Shown here: one piece after another, positions 10,901 through 21,791 of the stretch
Position numbering within the stretch: position 1 is the first letter of the stretch
How the letters are laid out: the number at the start of each line of letters is the position of its first letter
NCBI GenBank assembly: GCA_023213395.1
Contig: CM041465.1
Location: 145,149,741-145,213,740 of the forward strand
Reading direction: 5' to 3'
Origin: Cycas panzhihuaensis
Taxonomy: Eukaryota; Cycadophyta
Length of the DNA stretch: 64,000 bases
Position numbers and translations under genes: made by a program
Notes under the pieces: generated by a model
Seen by the model: the letters and a program-made list of their open reading frames with translations, nothing else
Databases searched by the model: none
What the model was told of the DNA's origin: nothing

Positions 10901-12420
10901 GTCAAGGCATGCATAATAACTAGCATTTCATTGTCATATGTTGACTTTGTGTGTTTCATGTCCTTCACTTTTTTGCATTGATATTGCCCCCAATTTGTTC
11001 CTAGATGCATCATGCTCCAAAGCAAAGGGTTTGTCGAAATTTGGAGTAACTAATACTAGCATGGTTATCATTCTAGATTTGAATTGCTAGAAACTAGCCT
11101 ATGCTGCCTAGCTCCAACATAATGAGTCCATCTTTAGTAGATCTATTAATAGAGTTCTGATTCGAGCATACACTTTAGAAAACCTCCTGTACTAGCCACA
11201 CAATCCCAAAAATGCCCTCAATTGAGTGAGATTGTAGGGATTGGGCAATCAAGTATGGCCTGAATTTTTGAAGGGTCTACCTTCACACCCTCAAAGAAAT
11301 GACATGGCCTAGATAATCAATTTTAGTTCTCTCAAAACAACATTTGGACTCTATTGCATACAAATGATTATCTCCTAAGCCACTTAAGACTTGACACGTG
11401 CAAATGCTGATTCCAATCTCTACTATAAATCAAGATGTCATCAAATGAGACTAGTGAAAACTTCCTTAGAAATGTTGCTAATAGTCTATTCATCGTGGCT
11501 TGGAATGTGACTAGCACATTGTTGAAGCCAAAAGGCATTACTTTGAAGTCATAGTGCCCCTCATGAGTTCTAAAGGACGTCTTCGTCATATTTGCATTTC
11601 GGATCTCAATCTAGCAATATGCGAATCGTATATCCATTTTGAGCAAATACTTTGCCCCTATTAGTTCATCTAATAGGTCATCAATTATAGGCACTGGAAA
11701 CCAGCTCATAATGGTGGCTTTGTTTAATGCTCAAAAGTCTATACCGATTTTAGAAGATCCATATTTTTTCTTTGCTAGGCTATTGATGCTACAAATGGAC
11801 TCTTACTTGGTTGAATGGCCCATGATGCCAAAAATGTTTTTGGCCAATTTTTCAATCACATTTTGTGATGGGAAGGGTGATGATAGGGTCTAATGTTGAT
11901 GGCTCTTGGGTTGTACCTCAATAGTGTGCTCCATTCCCTTATCTAGCTAGAGTCCATTAGATAAACTCTGAAACACCCAAGTATCCTTGGCCAAAATAAG
12001 TTGAAGATCTGGGTGGACTAAACTTCCCTTAATTATCCCTAGACTATGTAAAGCAAAAATTCCATTCCTCCTAGTTGTTCTCACATCTCTATCTGATGCA
12101 AAGAGATGAACTAGGTTGTGGAAGATTGTATTCCACCTGAATGATCAATTCTCCCATCCTTTGTAAATTCTATGAACATTTTGTTGAGATTCATAGAGAA
12201 AGTCCCTAATCTCAACAAAAAAAAGTCAATCACCAACTCATGATTGCCAATAGTTAACTTGGCCTGTTTACAAATTCATTCACACTACAAGGCTCCTCCA
12301 TCTGCTATCATAGCCTAAAACTCATTAGCCTATGACCGATATTATTTTTGATCTAATCAAAGGAATAAGTAGGCGCATTTCTTGCATGGGAGGAGTTCCA
12401 TGATGACTTTTTCTATAGGT
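10900..12420 (-). pseudogene. pol: Minus-strand Gypsy protease to RNase H fragment
   Basis: Reading from 12420 down, a protease-like segment (LTIGNHELVIDFFLL) is followed by reverse transcriptase. The clearest part is at 11368-11589: TKTSFRTHEGHYDFKVMPFG then SFDDILIYSRDW, with the catalytic Asp pair kept. Weak RNase H-like sequence continues to about 10900. Gag, integrase and LTRs are not found next to it, so this is an isolated relic. Its wording resembles H and G, suggesting a related Gypsy lineage. Confidence 0.72.
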
Positions 12421-12499
12421 TTGATGAAACTTGGAACTATGATTACTTTTCCAAATTAATTAGCTTGCGACAAAAGGGGATTTTAGCAGAGTGCCAAGT

Positions 12500-13080
12500 T
12501 CTAAGAGCCAGGTTTGTTACTGACAAATGTGTCAGAAGTCCAAAAGACAAAACTATTTATTAGGAAGTTAGAGCTTGCCATTCAAATGGAGCTCAAGGTG
12601 CAAAAAGCTTCCCAATTAGACAAGGCCATAAAGATGGAAAATTTAATAGAAACATGGAACACAACATTAGTTCAATCTTGCAAGTACAATCCTCTGTAGT
12701 TGAAAAGAGCAGTTGGAACAAGAAGTAGAGATCTTAGCTTAGAAATAACCAGAGAAAGTTTAGGCACTCATCAAGAGAAATGAGGGATTTGTAGGTTGCT
12801 AAAGAAGGAAATAAGAGAGTACTGGAAAAGGGGAGTTTGTTTTTAGTGCAAGGGGAAGTACCAAAGGGGCCATAGATGCCCTGAAAGGCACCTATTTTCT
12901 ATTGTCTTTGAAGGGAACGAAGAAGACGCAAAAGCAAATAACTTGGGGTAGGAGGAAATGAAGGAGATCCTACTGGTATCTCCATCAACCAATATGGTGG
13001 CAGAAAGAGTAACGATGCAATCTATAACAAGAAGACGTACAAAGGAGGAATATGATAGCATGGTAGTAGAGGAATAAGGA
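12500..13080 (+). pseudogene. gag: Gypsy Gag C-terminal fragment with zinc knuckle
   Basis: The open stretch at 12514-12699 reads like the end of a Gypsy gag core (LFIRKLELAIQMELKVQKAS). A knuckle follows at about 12838-12882, reading VCF*CKGKYQRGHRCPERH, where a TAG breaks the CX2C spacing. An acidic linker (VFEGNEEDAKANN) follows. It lies opposite in strand to the neighbouring pol fragment, so the two belong to different insertions. Confidence 0.7.
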
Positions 13081-13724
13081 AATGAAGGTAATAAATAAAA
13101 ATAAAATACCCGTGGGAAGATTCTTGGTGAACAACTTCTTTATGCTACTAGCATTCTTGATGCATTCCAGGGTACTTTTGGATTCCTTAGGGAATAGATC
13201 CTTCATTTGAATGCTGGATAGACTGCATGAAGCTTAAAGGGGGTTTGATATGGATCTGTACTAGGCCCCAGCGCAGATGAACACACACTAAAATAACAAG
13301 GAAAAGACTTCAAGAGATGATGTGTGGAAAAATATAACTTTTATCTTAGCTCCAAGGATTTGTAATGTACAATAGGAGGCTCCCTTCGCTTTTAAAGATG
13401 CTTGAGGCATCATGACTTGAGTAGTTTTTACAAAACATAGAAAGGAATCTACTTAAAATAGAAGACTAAAGCATCTACATAAAATAGAAGAATGATTACA
13501 CTTTTGTAATCGACATGCAAACTAACTCGCCCATGCATATGAAAATACAACTAGAATGATTATAATATGGTCATTAATTAGAGTCGTAATGAAAAGGTGT
13601 TTGTTATGAAAGGGAACAATTATGATTATAAGTCATAATCATTCCTCTCAAAAGGCAAGTAATTGGGCATTTATGGGTCATTTCTCACCTTGTTCGATGT
13701 GAGAGCCAAGCAAATGAATCTAGT
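13081..13724. other. Unassigned AT-rich stretch
   Basis: There is no domain, repeat pair or structural RNA that I can support. The composition, and an upstream-like stretch near 13370-13400, would fit a lone LTR. No second copy is in the window to prove it. Confidence 0.3.
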
Positions 13725-13925
13725 TGTTAGAACCTTTATGTTTCATCTTTAAGTCATCTATTATTTATGCATTTTATACTCAATGTGTGATGTGCACTTT
13801 TTCTAGTGGTGTAAAGTTATGTCATAACTTAAAGCGTCAAAGACCCCATTCCCCCTCTGAGTGGTCACATGTAAGTATGTACCAGTCCATGCATGTTTGA
13901 CACTCGTCAAACATGCAAAGAACTT
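13725..13925 (+). repeat. LTR-like fragment J, left copy
   Basis: It begins TGTTAGAACCTTTATGTTT and shares a run of words in the same order with 62003-62165: the pyrimidine block CCCC(A/C)TTCCCCCTC, then CATGTTTG and CATGCATG-like words. The TGTTA start is typical of Copia LTRs. No internal region is attached, so it is a fragment or a solo LTR. Confidence 0.55.
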
Positions 13926-14406
13926 AAGGGGGGCTCCCTATGGAAATTCCAAGCGGAATTCACACCTCAAACATAGATAATATCCACACAAGACGATCTT
14001 CTAGAGTTTTGCATATGTAAACATGCACTAAAAGCAAATATTTAAGTGAAAAGCATAATATCCACAACTTTATGATCCAAATAGACTAAATATTAAAGTG
14101 AAATAACACCAATAATGTATGTACAAAAGATACCAAACTTACAATATGTAAACTTGACTCACTGACTTCCCCTTTGAGGCAAGGCATCCTCCCAAAAGTA
14201 GTTCCTTAAGGCTAAATGTATGGCAGATCTAGAACTCAAATTGATGTATAACTCCTTGCTAAAAAGCCCTATATATAGGCAGCCAGAATCTGGTTAAAGA
14301 AGTCAGACAAAAACCATAGCTAAGGTCAGCCAGAATAAGAAATGAAATCAACTTGAATAATGAAAATTGTATAATGAAGTTGGTCATCTAGAGTAGGAAT
14401 GCTACA
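13926..14406 (-). repeat. H 3' LTR (left boundary uncertain)
   Basis: The right end GCTACA lies next to a polypurine tract (read on the minus strand as GGGGAGGGACT, then TGTAGC). A TATATATAGG box near 14268 fits the promoter of a minus-strand LTR. The 5' LTR of H is not in the window, so the left end cannot be set. Confidence 0.6.
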
Positions 14407-14420
14407 AGTCCCTCCCCTTG
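14407..14420 (-). promoter_or_regulatory. H polypurine tract
   Basis: On the minus strand this reads CAAGGGGAGGGACT immediately before the LTR start TGTAGC. This is the normal place of the plus-strand primer in a minus-strand element. Confidence 0.7.
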
Positions 14421-14439
14421 AAAACATGTTTTGCCCCCA

Positions 14440-14842
14440 AAGCATGGGAAGGTTTGTATGTTGTTGGTACCAATCTTCAGATTCCCTAGTGGTTTCTTCG
14501 TAGTCGAGAGTCTTACTTTATCAAGTATTTGTGGATTTCTCCAGCACGTAGTTTCCTAGTCTCTACTTATAACATACCTTCTAGTTTTATAATCATCTTG
14601 CCTTCTTCATCTAGCACTAGTAACTCTGTCTATGAAGTGATAATTTGTCCTAGCTTATGTTTGAGGCATGAGACATGCAAGACGTTATGGATGCAACTCT
14701 CTTCTGGTAAGTTGAGTCTATATGCAACTTCTTCTACTTTGTCTATAATTTGATATGGACTAAAGAATTGCAGTTGTAATTTGAATTTACCCGATTGTTT
14801 CATCGTAGCTTGTTTTATGGTTGAAGCCTTAACATGACCCAA
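14440..14842 (-). pseudogene. pol: H integrase C-terminus and chromodomain remnant
   Basis: The segment KLQLQFFSPYQIIDKVEEVAYRLNLP, then IHNVLHVSCLK, is the conserved end of chromovirus integrase (14630-14842). Nearer the LTR a weak chromodomain is visible as RAGEIHKYLIK before a stop. A chromodomain would bind modified histone tails and steer integration to heterochromatin. Decay makes the domain incomplete. Confidence 0.75.
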
Positions 14843-14859
14843 TCACCTACTGTGAATGA

Positions 14860-15720
14860 TCTCTATGTTCTATGTAGATCCGTTTGTTGTTTCATCCAAT
14901 TCTTAGCCAAATTTATTGAGTATTTGCATTGTTCTCTCCATTTGTTTTTGGTGCTCTTGAACGGTTTGGACTTGTGAGGTCCTAGCCCATGCAAGATGTG
15001 ATGGGGATTCAAAGCCATATGATGGTTGGAAGAGAATCATTTTGGAAGATGTATCGTAAGTGGTGTTGTGTCCCCACTTAACCATGTGAAACCATTTATG
15101 CCACTATTGTTGTTTGTCGGATGCAAAATTTCAGAGAAATCCTTCTAGACATTGATTTAATGCCCTAGTTTGACCATCGATTTATGGGTGATAGGTCATA
15201 CTCATAGAAAGCTTTGTGCCTACTTGCTCAAATAATTCTTGCTAAAAGTTGCTTGTGAACTCGAGATCGTAGTTACTGGTGATGACTTTTGGGAATCCAT
15301 GAAGACGATGGATCTACTTGATGTAGAGCTTAACAATCTAACTTTTGTGGTTACTTGGATTCCTTTGAAATGGTCGTATTTGGTTAGACAATCAAATACG
15401 ACGAAGATTATGTCCTTGACTTATGATCTAGGAAGTCTTGTTATAAAATCCTTTGAAATTTCTTTCCATTTCTATTCTAGCACATGTAGTGGTTGGAGTA
15501 GCCCTAGAGTCTTAACACTTTCACTCCTATTCCTTTGACATATTTACTTTCATTCCCTTCCAAAAAATATGTATTTCAGACTTCATGCTAGGTCTTGTTA
15601 ATCCCCACATATCCTATTGTTGGGGTAAAGTGTGTTTTGAGGAGAATTTTACCTTTGAATATGGATGTGGTTGGTATTACAATCTTACCCTTTCGTAGGA
15701 TTAGATCACCCTGAGTTCAT
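14860..15720 (-). pseudogene. pol: H integrase core
   Basis: Recognisable pieces include the conserved WGHNTTYDTSSKMILFQ stretch (14903-15085), the target-choice region reading roughly MTYHPXIDGQTRALNQCLEG near 15140-15200, and the core around 15350-15480. Several stops and shifts separate them. The family role is strand transfer of the DNA copy into the genome. Confidence 0.72.
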
Positions 15721-15829
15721 ACATAGTTTTCTCTTCGGTATAAATTTTATGTAATATTTTTTGGGACATTGGGTCATCTTGATATTCTCAAGTGAACTCC
15801 TAGATCTAGGTTGGGGTGGCTATAGAAAT

Positions 15830-17020
15830 TTTCTACATGGGGATATTTTCTTTTCCCTTCTTGTAAACGATGTCGAAATCAAAGGTTTGAAGTTTACTTA
15901 CCCATTTTTGTTGTTTGTCTGATAAGGTTTTCTTATTTAGGAAGTATTTGAGACTGTTGTGATTGATCTTGACCACAAATTTGCTTCCTAGTAAATATTG
16001 TCACCATTAGTGTATAACGTGCATGATTGCTAGCATCTCCTTATCATAAACAAGTTTTAGTAGTTCCCTTGTATTCAATTTGCAACTTTCATGTGCCAGT
16101 GATCGATTGTCTTGGAGGAGTATGACTCTTGTCCTACTACCAATGTGTCACATTCCAAAATGAATGGGAGATTGAAATTTGGGGTTGCAAGTACTGGAGC
16201 TATTATCATTTCTATTTTCAATCCTTGGAATGCTTCCTCTACTAGTTTACTCCATGTGAATCCCTCTCTTTTCATTAGATCAGTTAATGGTACTGCAATG
16301 TGGACATATCCTTTGATGAATTGTTGTAGGTAACCAACAACACCTAAGAAGCTTCTTACACCTGTTACATTCTTCGGTGTAGGCCATATTGTAATTTCTT
16401 GAACCTTCTTGGGGTTCATTTTGACACCTTCTTGGGTGATAATGTGCCCAAGATATTCTAGTTTTGTTTGTCTAAAGGTGTATTTTCTCTTGTGTACAAA
16501 GAACTAGTTATCTTCTAGCACTTGCAATATGACCTTGAGGTATTTTAAATGCTCTTCCCATGTTTGACTGTAAACCAATATGTTGTCAAAGAAAACTAAC
16601 ATAAACTTGCATAAAAAGGGCTTTAGTACCTTATTCATGGTGCTCTGGAATATGGTCAAGGCATTTGTTAACCCAAATGGCATGACATGGAATTTGAATA
16701 ACCCTTCACGGGTTTAGAAAGTTGTCTTGTATACGTCCTCTGCCATAATGTGAATTTGGTAATATCCTAAGTGCAGATTGATCTTAGAAAAATATCAAGC
16801 TCCATGTAGCTCATCAAGTAGGTCATCTATTCGGGAAATTAGGTACCTATTCTTGACTGTGAACTTGTTAAGTCCTTAATAGTTGATGCACATCCGATAT
16901 GATCCATCTTTCTTTCAATTTATTAGCATAATCGGTGATGTGAAGAGGCTAGAGTTGGTAGCAATGTACCCTTGCTACAAGAGCTCCTGAATAATTCACT
17001 CAATCTCCTTCTTCAAATGA
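15830..17020 (-). pseudogene. pol: H reverse transcriptase and RNase H
   Basis: From right to left, the palm reads through the MPFGL-like region near 16680. The catalytic box at about 16583-16600 reads FFDNILVYS, so the second Asp is Asn. The connection follows (YLGHIITQEG, PTPKNVTGVRSFLGVVGYLQ, FIKGYVHIAVPLTDLMKREG). RNase H is weak from 16230 to 15830. The box change would abolish polymerase activity. Confidence 0.82.
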
Positions 17021-17303
17021 TATGGGTGCTGATGTGGTTGAATGTTTATTAGTGTGACTCCTAGTGCCAACCCGATGTTGTGTTTCAATCCACAACTCAG
17101 TGGTAACCTATGGGGTGGGTCTTTAAAGACTTTGTTGTGTTGATCAATGAGTGCTTGTACCTCCTTTGGAGCATTTTGAATTGAGATTTTATAGCATGCA
17201 TCACATATGAAGCTGGGTTTTTCTTCTACTTCTCCATTTGGTGTGAGGTCACTAGCTGGGTTAGTGGTGTGGGTGGTGCTCGCAACCTATACTTATGCCC
17301 TTT

Positions 17304-17627
17304 CTAGAAAGAACTCGTGAAATAGGTCTTGTAGTTGGAAACAATATTCTCAAATTTTTGTAGCCATTGAATGTCGAGGACTACGTTAATTCCTCCTATG
17401 GCCATAACAAACATGACTGTATTTGTCAAATAGTCTATTATTTCTAATTGCACCTTCTCACAGTAATCACAACATGGCATGTTTTTGTTTGCGATAGTGA
17501 CTTGAAATAGCTTGAGGGGTTTTATTTGGAGGCTGAGTTTAGCCGTTGTTGGCTTATTGATGAAATTGTGGGTGGTGTCACTATCCATCAAATCAATATC
17601 TTTATGTTTTTTATCCTCCCTTCAAAC
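17304..17627 (-). pseudogene. pol: H aspartic protease
   Basis: The protease motif appears as DSDTTHNFINKPT near 17550-17590, matching VDSGSTHSFINRP in A. GINVVLDIQWLQ near 17350 matches GVNVVLGVQWLQ in A. The catalytic Asp is kept but Ser-Gly has changed. The frame upstream is interrupted exactly at the A insertion. Confidence 0.78.
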
Positions 17628-17632
17628 TATAG
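17628..17632. repeat. Target duplication TATAG, left of A
   Basis: TATAG here is repeated at 23392-23396 on the far side of A. Counting it once makes the H gag-protease linker run continuously on the minus strand, so it is a true target-site duplication. Confidence 0.85.
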
Positions 17633-17877
17633 TGTAACGAATTGTTACACCAAAACCTTGAGGTGTTAGTGAAGAGGGCCCCCCACCAAGTAGACCATTA
17701 CCTCCCCCCATGTTGAACGGACTAGCCCCACTTTCACCGATGTTCATGCGCCCCACAGGCCACAGCTATGACGACGTTTTGTGCATCGACGACGTTTAGC
17801 ACATCACCCTATCGCCCCCATAAGCGGCATTGCCCCCATGGGATTCGAACCCAGGTCTTGGCTCTAATACTAGGACA
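17633..17877. other. Unexplained 245-bp segment between the target duplication and the A 5' LTR
   Basis: It is not part of the A LTR as defined by the 3' copy. It starts with the near-palindrome TGTAACGAATTGTTACA. It has several C/G runs and, read on the minus strand near 17841-17855, the word GGGTTCGAATCCC, which matches a Pol III B box and tRNA T-arm. A TAGTATTAGAG word next to it could be a poor A box. It may be a tRNA-derived SINE inserted at the LTR edge, or an altered LTR end. No flanking duplication of its own is evident. Confidence 0.4.
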
Positions 17878-18350
17878 TGAAGCAAACCCATTAGAATTTG
17901 GCCAACCTCTATGTGATTTCTATGGCTGACTTCTACGAGGTTATTCTCGGTGCATTCCTTCATGTTTTGGACAACCTCATTAAGTCTTAGTTGGAGCGCC
18001 TATATATGGATCTTTGGGCTTATTCACTATCATCAGGGTGAGGTGTTTCTCTTCTCATTTTTGGCACTAGGGCTGTTGCAGATTCAGCCTTGGGGCTGCA
18101 ATTTTGAAGAGGATTCCTACCTCGAAGGGATTAGTGATTAGTGCAGGTTATTGTTAGTATTTTTGGGACCATTATCTATATTTTGTATATCAGTTGGCAT
18201 CATATTTGGCACTTATAATTGATTTATACTTGGAATTATTCATCTATATCATACTCTTATGCTCATAATCATCAGTCATTGTTCGATTATTTTGTGAATT
18301 GAGCTCTATTCTGCCTTATTTCTGATTTTGTGGTGAAAAGAAACATTACA
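17878..18350 (+). repeat. A 5' LTR
   Basis: It starts TGAAGC and ends ACATTACA, 473 bp, and pairs with 22920-23391 along its whole length. A TATATATGG box lies near 18001. The start is fixed by the 3' copy, where the LTR begins straight after the polypurine tract. Confidence 0.88.
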
Positions 18351-18352
18351 AG

Positions 18353-18368
18353 TGGTATTAGAGCTTCG
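18353..18368 (+). promoter_or_regulatory. A primer-binding site (tRNA-iMet type)
   Basis: TGGTATTAGAGCTTCG lies two bases after the LTR. It matches the plant initiator-tRNA primer site TGGTATCAGAGC with one C-to-T change. Confidence 0.85.
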
Positions 18369-18499
18369 TTCCAAAACGGGATTTTAAGAAGATATTTCGG
18401 CCAAGGGGAAGCAAATTTTAACCCGCCCTCCCACCCTAAGAATTTGAAAAGATCCAGATGGAGTTAAGATCCAGAAAGATCATATTGCCAAGCAAAATG

Positions 18500-19567
18500 C
18501 CGATATCTCCAAAAGTAGAGAAGCAAATGGCAGAGCTTATGACAGTGGTCATGCAGGAACTCATATAGCATATCAAGAACCTTAACATAAGGTTAGAAAA
18601 GCAAGAGATACCCCATCCTAAAACAGAACAAAATCAGGAATCAAATCAAGACTCAAACCAAGGGAACTAGGGAGGAAGGTTTAAAGGAGGATTTGTATTT
18701 CAACAGAAGAACGTAAAGTCACAAGGAATTCCAACAAATACGAAGATTGCACTAGAAACGTTTGATCCTAAAAAGATGCGTGACATAAGAACATGGTTAC
18801 TCCAGATGGAAACATATTTCGCACTAAACTAAACACTAGAGACAAATATGGTCCCCATCGCCTCTCTACATCTATATAGACGAGCCTTAAATTGGTATTA
18901 TTGGTGGAAAAAGATGCAAGGACCGCAGCAACAAGAATGGAGAAACTTCTGAATGGCTATCATCAATCAATATGAAAATTCATGGGCCATGGATTATTTC
19001 GCCCAGCTGACAAGGCAACAGCAGACCGGATCAGTTTGAGAATGTATGAAACAATTTCAAATGCTCCAATACCTGATTACATCAAGCATCCCCCAAGGAT
19101 GCCTCAGGGAGACCTATATAAGTGGTCTTAAGGCACCAATAAGATTTCGTGTATTAGCACAACAACACAGAGCCTTAGAAGAAATTATAAAGCATGCCAG
19201 ATGTGTTGAATCCAAACTCAAAGAAACCAGGCCAACCTATGGGCGCAGAACAGAATTTGCACCACCACCTAACGCGAACTAGAATAGGTCAGGAGTTAAG
19301 TTGGATGCTCCTCTTGCAATCAAGAGCACCACGGAAAATCCTACGCGAGAAGAACATATGAAGAAAGGTACCTGTTTCAAATGCAGAGGAAAGTGGAATC
19401 AAGAGCACCAATGTCCGGGGAAAAAGGTATTCATGCTAACTAACGAAGAATTAGAGATACTAGAACAAGTGGAAGAAAACGAAGTCCCAGACCAGGAAGA
19501 TAACAATGAACAAATCGAAGACGAGGTGGATGAATTACTAGAAATCAATACAGAGAATGTTTAGATC
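18500..19567 (+). pseudogene. gag: A Gag
   Basis: The N-terminal half (18500-19040) is broken by stops but keeps the core pattern ending in YFAQLTRQQ at about 19000. The open part at 19046-19282 reads MLQYLITSSIPQGCLRETYI and APIRFRVLAQQHRALEEII. The zinc knuckle CFKCRGKWNQEHQC is at 19373-19414. An acidic linker closes at 19562 with a TAG. It would form the particle and bind RNA. The match to G gag (59417-58830, minus) is close. Confidence 0.88.
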
Positions 19568-19950
19568 TCTTTGCAAACTATAACAGGACAAAGTATTGCA
19601 CCTCAAACATTATGATTCGAGGGAATTTTGAAAGGAGCTACAATAGCAGTGCTGGTGGATAGTGGGAGCACCCATAGCTTTATCAACAGACCAATAGCCC
19701 AAAAGCTAGGACTAAAGGTAGAGCCACTGGAAACCTTCCAAGTGTCAATTGCTAATGGAAAAGCAGTGCTTTGCTGAGGGTTTTGCAGGAACATCACTTT
19801 GAATTCCAATATGTTTGCAATGTAGATAAGTGGAGTCAATGTAGTTCTAGGGGTACAGTGGTTGCAAACATTAGGGAATATAGTCACCAACTATATGACT
19901 AGGGTTATGTGCTTTCGAATAAATGGCACAAAATACATATTACGTGGACC
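19568..19950 (+). pseudogene. pol: A aspartic protease
   Basis: The catalytic motif VLVDSGSTHSFINRP lies near 19650-19695. The second conserved part is GVNVVLGVQWLQTLGNIVTN near 19833-19890. Stops at about 19564, 19612, 19774 and 19821 interrupt it. The protease would cut the Gag-Pol polyprotein. Confidence 0.8.
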
Positions 19951-20079
19951 AAAAAATCCACCAATGCAACTAGTATCTTCCCATAGAATGGAGATCATGC
20001 GAAAGAAAGCTCCCACATATGTAGTTTCATGCCACAAAGTCGAAATCCAAGAAATACCTACGGAAATCCAATACATTTT

Positions 20080-20865
20080 GGACGACTATAAACAAGTATT
20101 TGAAGAGCCTAAGGGATTACCCCCATTGAGAGAAATCCAGCATGCTATTGATTTAGTCCTAGGAGCTGCACCAGTGAACATAAGGCCATACAGGCACCCG
20201 TACCACGAGGAAGGAGATCGAAAACATAACAAGAGATTTACTTAACAAGGCCACATTCAGAGTAGTATAAGTCTGTTTGCATCCCGAGTTGTAATCAGCC
20301 CCAAGAAGGACAGAACCGTTAGGATGTGTGTGGATTACAAAGGACTAAATAAGTTAACCATAAAGAATAGATATCCTATTCCCACGATTGATGACTTGCA
20401 AGATGAGATACATGGGGCAAAATAATTCTCCAAGGTCAACCTCCAATCAGGCTACCATTAGATTCAGATAAAAGAAGAAGATGTTCACAAGATAGCCTTC
20501 TGAACTCATGAAGGGCTATTCAAATTCAAAGTGATGCCAATTTGGACTGACCAACACTCCAGCAACATTCCAAGCCACCATGAACTCAACATTCAAGGAA
20601 TTCTTAAGGAAGTTTGTACTAATCTTTTTTTATGACATTTTGCTTTACAGCAAATCCTGGAGCGAGCATTTGGCGTATCTTAGATTAGTCTTGGAAATTT
20701 TAGCAAATAAATTATTCTTTGCAAACAAGAAAAAGTGCTCTTTTGGCCAACAAGAACTCGAATACCTCGGCCACATAATTACCCCAGAAGAAATCAAAGT
20801 GGATCCCAAGAAGGTCTAGGCCATAGTAAATTGCCCACCACCAAAGAATGTCACAGAAGTTTGTA
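20080..20865 (+). pseudogene. pol: A reverse transcriptase
   Basis: Palm motifs read [33 protein letters not shown] and IDDLQDEIHGAK. In-frame TAG (20459-20461) and TGA (20501-20503) stand where the G copy has Gln and where the family has Arg-type codons. The catalytic box at about 20625-20640 reads FFYDILLYS: the first Asp of the pair is Tyr. Connection motif YLGHIITPEEIKVDPKKV follows. No activity is expected. Confidence 0.85.
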
Positions 20866-20870
20866 GCTTT

Positions 20871-21791
20871 TTGGAAGCAGCAGAATACCTCCAAAAATTC
20901 ATAAAAGGATACGCCAACATAGCGGCTCCACTTACGGACCTAACCAAGAAGGATGCATTTGCATGGAATCCAACAACCAACAATGCTTTTGAAGAATTAA
21001 AGGGCGCAATGGTAAGAGCTACAGTCCTAGCAATTCCAGATTCTTCCAAACCATTCATTTTGGAGTGCGATGCATTGGGTTTTGGCATAGGAGTCGTCTT
21101 ATTACAAGACAAAAGACCAATAGCATACGAAAGTAGGAAGTTGAACAAGAGAGAAAAGCTAAAACCCATTTACGATAAGGAGATGCTAGCTATAATGCAC
21201 GCAATCCATCAGTGGAGACAATATTTGCTCGGGAGCCCATTCCAAGTACGAACAGATCACGACAGCCTGAAGTACTTCTTAAGTCAAAAGGCGCTGTCAG
21301 ACAAACAACAAAAGTGGTTGAGAAAATTACAATCGTTTGATTTTACTATCGTGTACAGAAAGGGCAAAGAAAATGTCATAGAAGATGCCCTCTCAAGGAT
21401 CCCAGAAGAATCTCACGAGCAACTAGCATTACAGATAATCTCAGTAGCTACCCTTGCATGGCATGAGGCATTAAGAAAGGAGTGTAACAACGATCCAAAA
21501 TGCAAGCAGTTGATAGATAATACAAGCAAGGACAAATCTGATCTATATGAGATACAACAAGGAATAATACTCAGGAAAGGGAAGATTTGCATTCCAAAAA
21601 AATCTGCACTAAAAGAAATAATATTGCAGGAAGCTCATTCTACACCTATAGCAAGCCACACGGGGACTGACAAGACATATAGAAAGGTAAGAGCTTCCTT
21701 AGGTAAGAGCTTCCTTTTAATGGAAAGGATTAAAAATAGATGTTCAGAAATTTGTGGCAAAATGCGGTACCTGTTAGAGGAACAAGATTGA
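20871..21791 (+). pseudogene. pol: A RNase H and integrase zinc-binding region
   Basis: This is the longest open stretch of A. RNase H is clear: FILECDALGFGIGVVLLQDK, AYESRKLNKREKLKPIYDKE and RTDHDSLKYFLSQK. The integrase N-terminal part begins near 21580 and reads EAHSTPIASHTGTDKTYRKV. A duplicated GTAAGAGCTTCCTT word at about 21690-21715 throws the downstream Cys-X2-Cys region out of frame, so the zinc-binding motif is not complete. Confidence 0.87.

Larger units (their letters stand above)
14421..17632 (-). mobile_element. Element H: pol half of the outermost chromovirus
   Basis: H is the host of the whole nest. Its protease, reverse transcriptase, RNase H, integrase and chromodomain read right to left from 17627 to 14440. 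Its gag continues in three pieces beyond the insertions, at 23397-23515, 33887-34336 and 61610-62000. The reading of gag and protease resumes across each insertion once the 5-bp target duplication is counted once. H is closely related to A and G, which also have chromodomains. Confidence 0.85.

Noticed and set aside
17841-17870. A tRNA gene, because of GGGTTCGAATCCC on the minus strand
   Set aside because: Only the T-arm-like word is present. No acceptor, D or anticodon stems can be formed around it.
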